Assembly (NCBI RefSeq): GCF_033568475.1
Contig: NW_027331831.1
Coordinates: 7,254,001-7,318,000 of the forward strand
Length of the DNA stretch: 64,000 bases
Origin: Henckelia pumila
Taxonomy: Eukaryota > Streptophyta > Magnoliopsida > Lamiales > Gesneriaceae
Direction: 5' to 3'
Both the position numbers and the translations under genes were made by a program. Shown in pieces: positions 58,770-64,000 of the stretch; the stretch's first letter is position 1, and each line of letters begins with the position of its first letter. The notes beneath the pieces are model-generated. The model made no database searches. It saw only the letters and a program-made list of their open reading frames with translations, and was not told the DNA's origin.

Positions 58770-61700
58770 GAATATGGACTTTGGACATGAAGTCAATGAT
58801 GAAGATTTATGTCTTGTTGATAGTCCGCAACGCATTCTATATTTAAGAAGGATAAATATTTCTCATATTTGCAAATGAGAAAAAGTAATGTCAACACAAT
58901 TTGTGGTAGTACAAACATTATTGAAGGCTCCGGAAGAGCAAATATTATATTACATGGAGGGACAAATTTTATTATCAATAATGCATTATTCTCTCCTAAG
59001 TCTCAAAGGAATTTATTGAGCTTTCAAGATATCCGACAGAATGGATATCATATTGAGACTGTAAGACAGGAAGGAAAAGAATATCTTTTTATTACGAAAG
59101 AAATGTCGGGAAAGAAATACATTGTTGAAAAATTACCGACATTTACTTCTGGCTTATACTACACAAAAATAAATGTAGTAGAGATAAATGCCACAGTTGA
59201 CCAGAAAGTCATTGATATGAATACGTTTATGACTTGGCATAACCGTTTGGGACATCCTGGTTCTACAATGATGCGAAAAATTATAGAGAATTCACATGGG
59301 CATCAATTAAAGAACAAGAAGATTCTAAATTTTAAAGAATTCTCATGTGATGCATGTTCTCAAGGCAAATTAATTATTAGGCCTTCACCGACTAAAGTTG
59401 GTATTGAATCACCTACATTTTTGGAAAGAATACAAGATGATATTTGTGGACCAATTCACCCATCATGTGAACCATTTAGATATTTTATGGTTTTGATTGA
59501 TGCATCAACAAGATGGTCACATGTATGTTTACTATCATCTCGCAACTTAGCGTTTGCTAGATTATTGGCTCAAATAATTCGATTAAGAGCACAATTCCCA
59601 GAATATCCCATTAAGAGGATTCGTCTTGATAATGTCGGTGAATTCACATCCCAAACTTTTAATGACTATTGCATGTCAATTGAGATAATTGTTGAACATT
59701 CTGTTGCTCATGTTCTTACACAAAATGGTCTCGCTGAGTCATTGATTAAACGTCTCCAATTAATAGCTAGACCATTAATGATGAGAACGAAACTCCCCAC
59801 GTTAGTTTGGGGACATGCTATTTTGCATGCAGCAACACTTATACGCATCAGACCTACTAGTTATCATGAATTCTCCCCTTTACAATTAGTTTTTGGCCAA
59901 GAGCCTAATATTTCCCATATAAGAATTTTTGGGTGTGCGGTGTATGTTCCAATTAGTCCACCACAACACACTAAAATGGGTCCTCAAAGAAGATTGGGAA
60001 TATATGTGGGATATGATTCTCCATCGATTATCAAATATTTAGAGCCCACGACGGGAGATATTTTCACGGCATGATTTGCCGATTGTCATTTTGATGAAAC
60101 AAAATTTCCAACATTAGGGGGAGAAAATATGAGATCACCAAGTGAATTAACTTGGAATGCATCACTACATCAATTTGATCATCGGACAAGTGAATGTGAA
60201 CTTGAAGTTCAAAGAATAGTCCACTTGCAAAATATTGCAAATAAATTACCTGATGCATTTAGTGATGTGAAAAGGGTGACTAAGTCATACTTACCGGCTG
60301 CTAGTGCTCCAGCACATATTGATGTTCCCAAAGAAATATCAAATGATGAGTCAATTGCTCGACTCAAGCGTGGTAGACCAATTGGATCCAAAGACAAAAA
60401 TCCACGAAAAAGAAAAGGAGCAAATAATATGAATCAACATATTGAGATATCTGATTCATTGATTGATAACTCTGAAAAAGTTGATCATCAAATCCCCAAT
60501 GAAGTTCAAGTACTTGACAATGAAGAGATCTCGATAAATTATGTCAAAACGGGGAAACGATTAAATCAAGCAGAAATTATTGTCGACAATAAGTTTGCAT
60601 ATGCCATGGCATTTGATGTTGTTAATGAAGATGATGATCTAAATCCTAAATCTGTTACTGAATGTCGTAATAGACATGATTGGCCAAATTGGAAAATGGC
60701 AATACAAGAAGAGTTAAACTCACTAGCAAAATGTGAGGTTTTGGGACCTATTGTCCAAACACCAAAAGGGGTAATTCCCGTGGGTTGTAAATGGGTTTTT
60801 GTACGAAAACGAAATGAGAAAAACGAAGTGACTAGATACAAAGCTCGATTAGTAGCACAAGATTTTTCTCAAAGACCCGGTATTGATTATGAAGAGACGT
60901 ACTCTCCTGTGATGGATGCAATTACATTCCGATATCTTCTTGGCATGGCCGCACAAGAAAAACTTGAAATGCGTCTTATGGACGTTGTTACTGCATATTT
61001 GTACGGAAAACTTGTAATGATATCTACATGAAAATTCCTGAAGGATTTAAGATATCAGAAGCATTTGCTTCAAATTTTGCAAACGTTTGCTCCATTAAAC
61101 TACAAAGATCCTTGTATGGACTAAAACAATCTGGGCGCATGTGGTACAAGAGACTTAGCGACTATTTGTTGAAAGAAGGCTACAAAAATGATCCAATTTT
61201 TCCATGTGTTTTTATTCAAAAGAATGGATCAAAGTTTGTCATTATTGCTGTATATGTCGATGATTTAAATATCATTGGAAGTCCCGAAGAACTTGAAAAG
61301 ACAGTTGATGTCCTGAAAAGGAAATTTGAGATGAAAGACTTAGGCAAAACAAAATTTTGTCTTGGTTTACAAATTGAACATCTGGCAGATGAAATTTTAG
61401 TCCATCAATCCACATATACAGAAAAAGTGTTGAAGCGATTTTATATGGATAAAGCCCATCCATTGAGTTCGCCCATGGTTGTTCGATCCCTTGATGTGAA
61501 AAAAGATATTTTTCGACCTCGTGATGAGCAAAAAGAACTACTTGGTCCAAAAGTACCATATCTTATTGCAATTGGTGCATTGATGTATCTTGCTAATAGT
61601 ACTAGACCGGACATATCATTTGCTGTAAATTTGTTGGCAAGATATAGTTCTTCTCCTACACGAAGGCATTGGAATGAAGTTAAACATTTATTTAGATATC

Positions 61701-62245
61701 TTCAGGGCACTCATGATTTGGGTTTATTTTACTCTAATTCTTAATTGATTGGTTATACAGATGTTGGGTATCTATTTGATCCACATAAAGGAAAATCACA
61801 AACTGGGTACTTATTTACTTATGGTGGAACAGCTATATCTTGGAGATCTACGAAGCAAACCATGGTCGCTACCTCATCAAATCATGCAGAAATACTTGCA
61901 ATCCATGAAGCCAGTCGAGAATGTGTTTGGTTGAGATCGATGATTCATCATATTAAAGAGGAATGCGGCTTGTCTTCTACTAAAAACTTAGCTACAATAC
62001 TTTACGAAGACAATGCGGCTTGTATTGCTCAACTGAAAGATGGATACATCAAAGGTGATAGGACAAAACATATATCCCCCAATTTCTTTTTCACCCATGA
62101 TTTGCAAAAGAAAGGTGATATTGAAGTTCAACAAATTCGCTCAAGTGATAACCTTGCCGATTTTTTCACAAAATCATTGCCCACATCAACTTTTGAGAAA
62201 TTGGTGTACAAAATCGGAATGAGGCGACTTAGAGATTTCAAGTAA
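58770..62245 (+). pseudogene. Copia-2 pol (broken)
   Basis: The protease active site is destroyed by an indel just after LVDS (58813-58850). The gag-pre-integrase and integrase follow (58869-60074, WHNRLGHPG, QDDICGPIHP, DASTRWSHV, RLDNVGEFTSQ, NGLAESLIKR). A TGA at 60072 replaces an Arg codon. RT follows (60129-61744, frameshift near 61020) with an intact YVDD motif (YVDDLNIIGS). A TAA at 61742 precedes RNase H (61745-62245, TKHISPNFFF, DNLADFFTKSLP). RT and RNase H segments are well preserved, but no full polyprotein can be made. Confidence 0.92.
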
Positions 62246-62450
62246 TGTTCGCAACAGGGGGAGTTAATCCAAACTGCACTCTTTTTTCCTAGTCCATGAT
62301 TTTTCCCAAGTGGTTTTTCATGACAAGGTTTTTAACGAGGCAATTTAGCAATAATGAGGGATGTTGTACTCTTTTTCCTTCACTAGATTTTTATCCCATT
62401 GGGTTTTTCCTAGTAAGGTTTTAACGAGGCACATCCGTCGAATGACATCC

Positions 62451-62459
62451 AAGGGGGAG
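62451..62459 (+). other. Polypurine tract of Copia-2
   Basis: AAGGGGGAG followed by the 3' LTR start TGTTACA at 62460. The 200 bases between the RNase H stop and this site contain a CT-rich untranslated stretch with a repeated TTTTTCCTAGT/ACGAGGCA motif (near 62283 and 62405). Confidence 0.85.
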
Positions 62460-62678
62460 TGTTACAATATTATGGATGTCAAAGATTTGGGTGATCGAAC
62501 AAATCTTCAAGAGATGGTAAAAAATCAAGATAATATCAATTCCTTGTAATTGCATAGTTACCATACTCGAGAATTTCTTGTACCTATAAATAGGTCACTT
62601 ATGTAATACTTTTGATATATTAAATTTACATGTTTTCTTTGCATATTTTTTGATTAGTTTATCCTTTATTTTATAACA
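62460..62678 (+). repeat. 3' LTR of Copia-2
   Basis: 219 bp, pairs with 56811-57029, with its TATA box at the same offset. Confidence 0.95.
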
Positions 62679-62812
62679 ACTTTATATTTTTTATCTACAT
62701 CATAAATTTTTATTTTTACTTTTTAAAATTAACAACGAATCTTTCCTATGTTTCAAAACCGTCGTAAAACGTGGATGAGATTTATTAGTTTAAATATATA
62801 ATAATAAATTTT

Positions 62813-62856
<44 letters not shown>

Positions 62857-62881
62857 TATTTATTTATTTATTTATTTATTA
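62813..62881. repeat. Compound microsatellite (ATC)n-(TTTA)n
   Basis: An ATC run of about 44 bp is followed by TTTA repeats of about 25 bp, roughly 300 bp upstream of the GT47 start codon. Confidence 0.9.
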
Positions 62882-63177
62882 TTAAATACCTGAAAATGAG
62901 ATTCAACGTAATTTGTAAGCTAGATCTGTGGTGGTTTTCTGCTATTGCAAAATCCCTAATTTCACTGATTGGATACTGTGCGAACAACAATCTTCTGTAT
63001 CAAATTCAAATCCCTAAATTCCAATTTGTTTTGTCCCCAATCCAAAGTTAAAAATTCAAACAAGAAAAGAACACGGCAATTCTCGAGATCAGCTATTTAC
63101 TGTTTATCCTCCGATCCAATCTGCACCATTCCTTTGGGCCCGCGGGATTCTCTCTGAAAATCCAGCTGCTTTAACAA

Positions 63178-64000
63178 ATGCAAAAATCGATAAACAGGAC
63201 CTTGATATGCTTTTCGCTATGCATTCCGCTACTCTTCGGTTCGTTACTCCTCGCCGGAACTCTCGATTACAAATCCCAGTTCCTATCTTTCTTGCCCCAG
63301 CTCAATAATGCTGCGCCTTGCCGAGCTCAAGCGCCACCTCTCCGCGTGTACATGTACGATTTGCCTCCGCGTTTTAATGTGGGGTTGATGGACCCCACTT
63401 TTCCCGACAGTGAACTGGTGACTGCATCGAATTTGCCCATGTGGAGGTGGAACGATGGGCTCAGAAAACAGCACAGCGTGGAGTATTGGATGATGGCCTC
63501 GCTTTTGTACGAGGGGAATGATGATTCGGGTTCCACCCGGGAAGCGGTTCGTGTTAAGGATCCAGAGTTAGCTGATGTTTTTTTCGTGCCCTTCTTTTCC
63601 TCGCTTAGTTTCAATCTTCATGTGCGGAATATGGCCGAGTTGAATACTGTCGACGAGCAGCTGCAGGTGGGGTTTTTTTCCTTTTCTTTTTTTTTTTTTA
63701 AAAAAAGATTATTTTCTGTGTTGTATTTGTATTCATGAATTGATGTGATGGGCACTCACTTGTGTTCTTTTATATTTGTCTGGATTGCATATTTGAGTAC
63801 TGCCTTGACATTATGTACATTTTGTATAATTGTATTTGATTTTATTGTTTCAGTTGGATCATATGAAGTTAGTTATTGAGCTTGTCGAAAATGGTGAAAT
63901 TCTTTTCTTCGTCTTAATTTGTGTCTTGAAATGAGTTTCCTATCTTTAAGTTTAGCTATGGTTAACAACCATAAAAATTCGAGTACATAAGCGTGTGCAT
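63178..64000 (+). CDS. Exostosin-family (GT47) glycosyltransferase, 5' part
   Basis: Exon 1 is 63178-63666 (163 codons, donor GTGGGG). Exon 2 starts at 63854 after TTGTTTCAG, and its end is uncertain (GTGAAA near 63892 is possible). The gene continues beyond the window. Residues about 8-28 form a membrane anchor of a type II Golgi protein. The exostosin domain starts at PPLRVYMYDLPPRFNVGLMD and continues with QHSVEYWMMASLL and DPELADVFFVPFFSSLSFN. GT47 enzymes build side chains of pectin, xyloglucan or xylan. Resemblance to ARAD-type arabinosyltransferase-like members is plausible but not decisive. The first ATG is chosen because it precedes the anchor directly. No defect is seen. Confidence 0.88.

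Larger units (their letters stand above)
56811..62678 (+). mobile_element. Copia-2: complete but decayed Ty1/Copia retrotransposon
   Basis: This 5868-bp element has 219-bp LTRs (56811-57029, 62460-62678) starting TGTTACAATATT and ending TTTATAACA. A perfect target duplication ACTTT flanks it (56806-56810, 62679-62683). By eye the LTRs differ at about eight positions (near 4 percent), so it is older than the Tekay and gag-only insertions. The internal order gag, protease, integrase, RT, RNase H is Copia. Stops and frameshifts disable it. Confidence 0.95.

Overview
The window is nuclear DNA of a flowering plant, most likely a eudicot. It has intron-rich plant genes with GT-AG introns, plastid-targeted proteins, AT-rich introns and spacers, and plant Ty1/Copia and Ty3/Gypsy retrotransposons with tRNA-iMet primer sites. 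I cannot name the species. No bacterial or organellar block, CRISPR array, rRNA or convincing tRNA gene was seen.

Left part (1-25278): a nested retrotransposon stack. The oldest layer is a decayed Copia element (Copia-1, + strand) running from beyond the left edge to about 25278. Three insertions break it. The first is an LTR of a Gypsy-like family (LTR-B, minus strand) ending at 1137. The second is a gag-only LTR retrotransposon (3634-11464, minus strand, TSD ATTAT) inserted in the RNase H region. The third is a Tekay/Del-type Gypsy element (12934-24875, TSD GAAGT) inserted in the 3' LTR. The 5' LTR of the Tekay element carries a solo LTR-B (14407-15864, TSD GGTGA). The gag-only element has almost identical LTRs and an intact gag, so it is very young. 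The Tekay element carries an extra reading frame between its PBS and gag.

Middle part (25279-56011): a gene-bearing segment. A spacer holds a fold-back MITE and a non-autonomous hAT element inside a probable SINE. It is followed by PTAC3/PAP1 (28533-40701, 13 exons, plastid transcription), a neprosin-domain (DUF239) protein gene (44517-49964, 7 exons), a plastid-targeted membrane protein gene of unknown function (50805-54180, 9 exons, one GC-AG intron) and, convergent to it, an intronless C2-domain gene with an internal 74-residue duplication (54806-56011, minus). Introns and spacers carry small MITEs and dispersed repeats.

Right part (56012-64000): a complete but decayed second Copia element (56811-62678, 219-bp LTRs, TSD ACTTT), a compound microsatellite, and the start of an exostosin/GT47 glycosyltransferase gene that runs off the right edge.

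The host genes show no operon-like link. PTAC3 and the 305-residue protein are both expected in the plastid, the neprosin-like protein in the secretory pathway and the GT47 protein in the Golgi. All coordinates, splice sites and divergence counts were read by eye. Boundaries marked approximate are exactly that.
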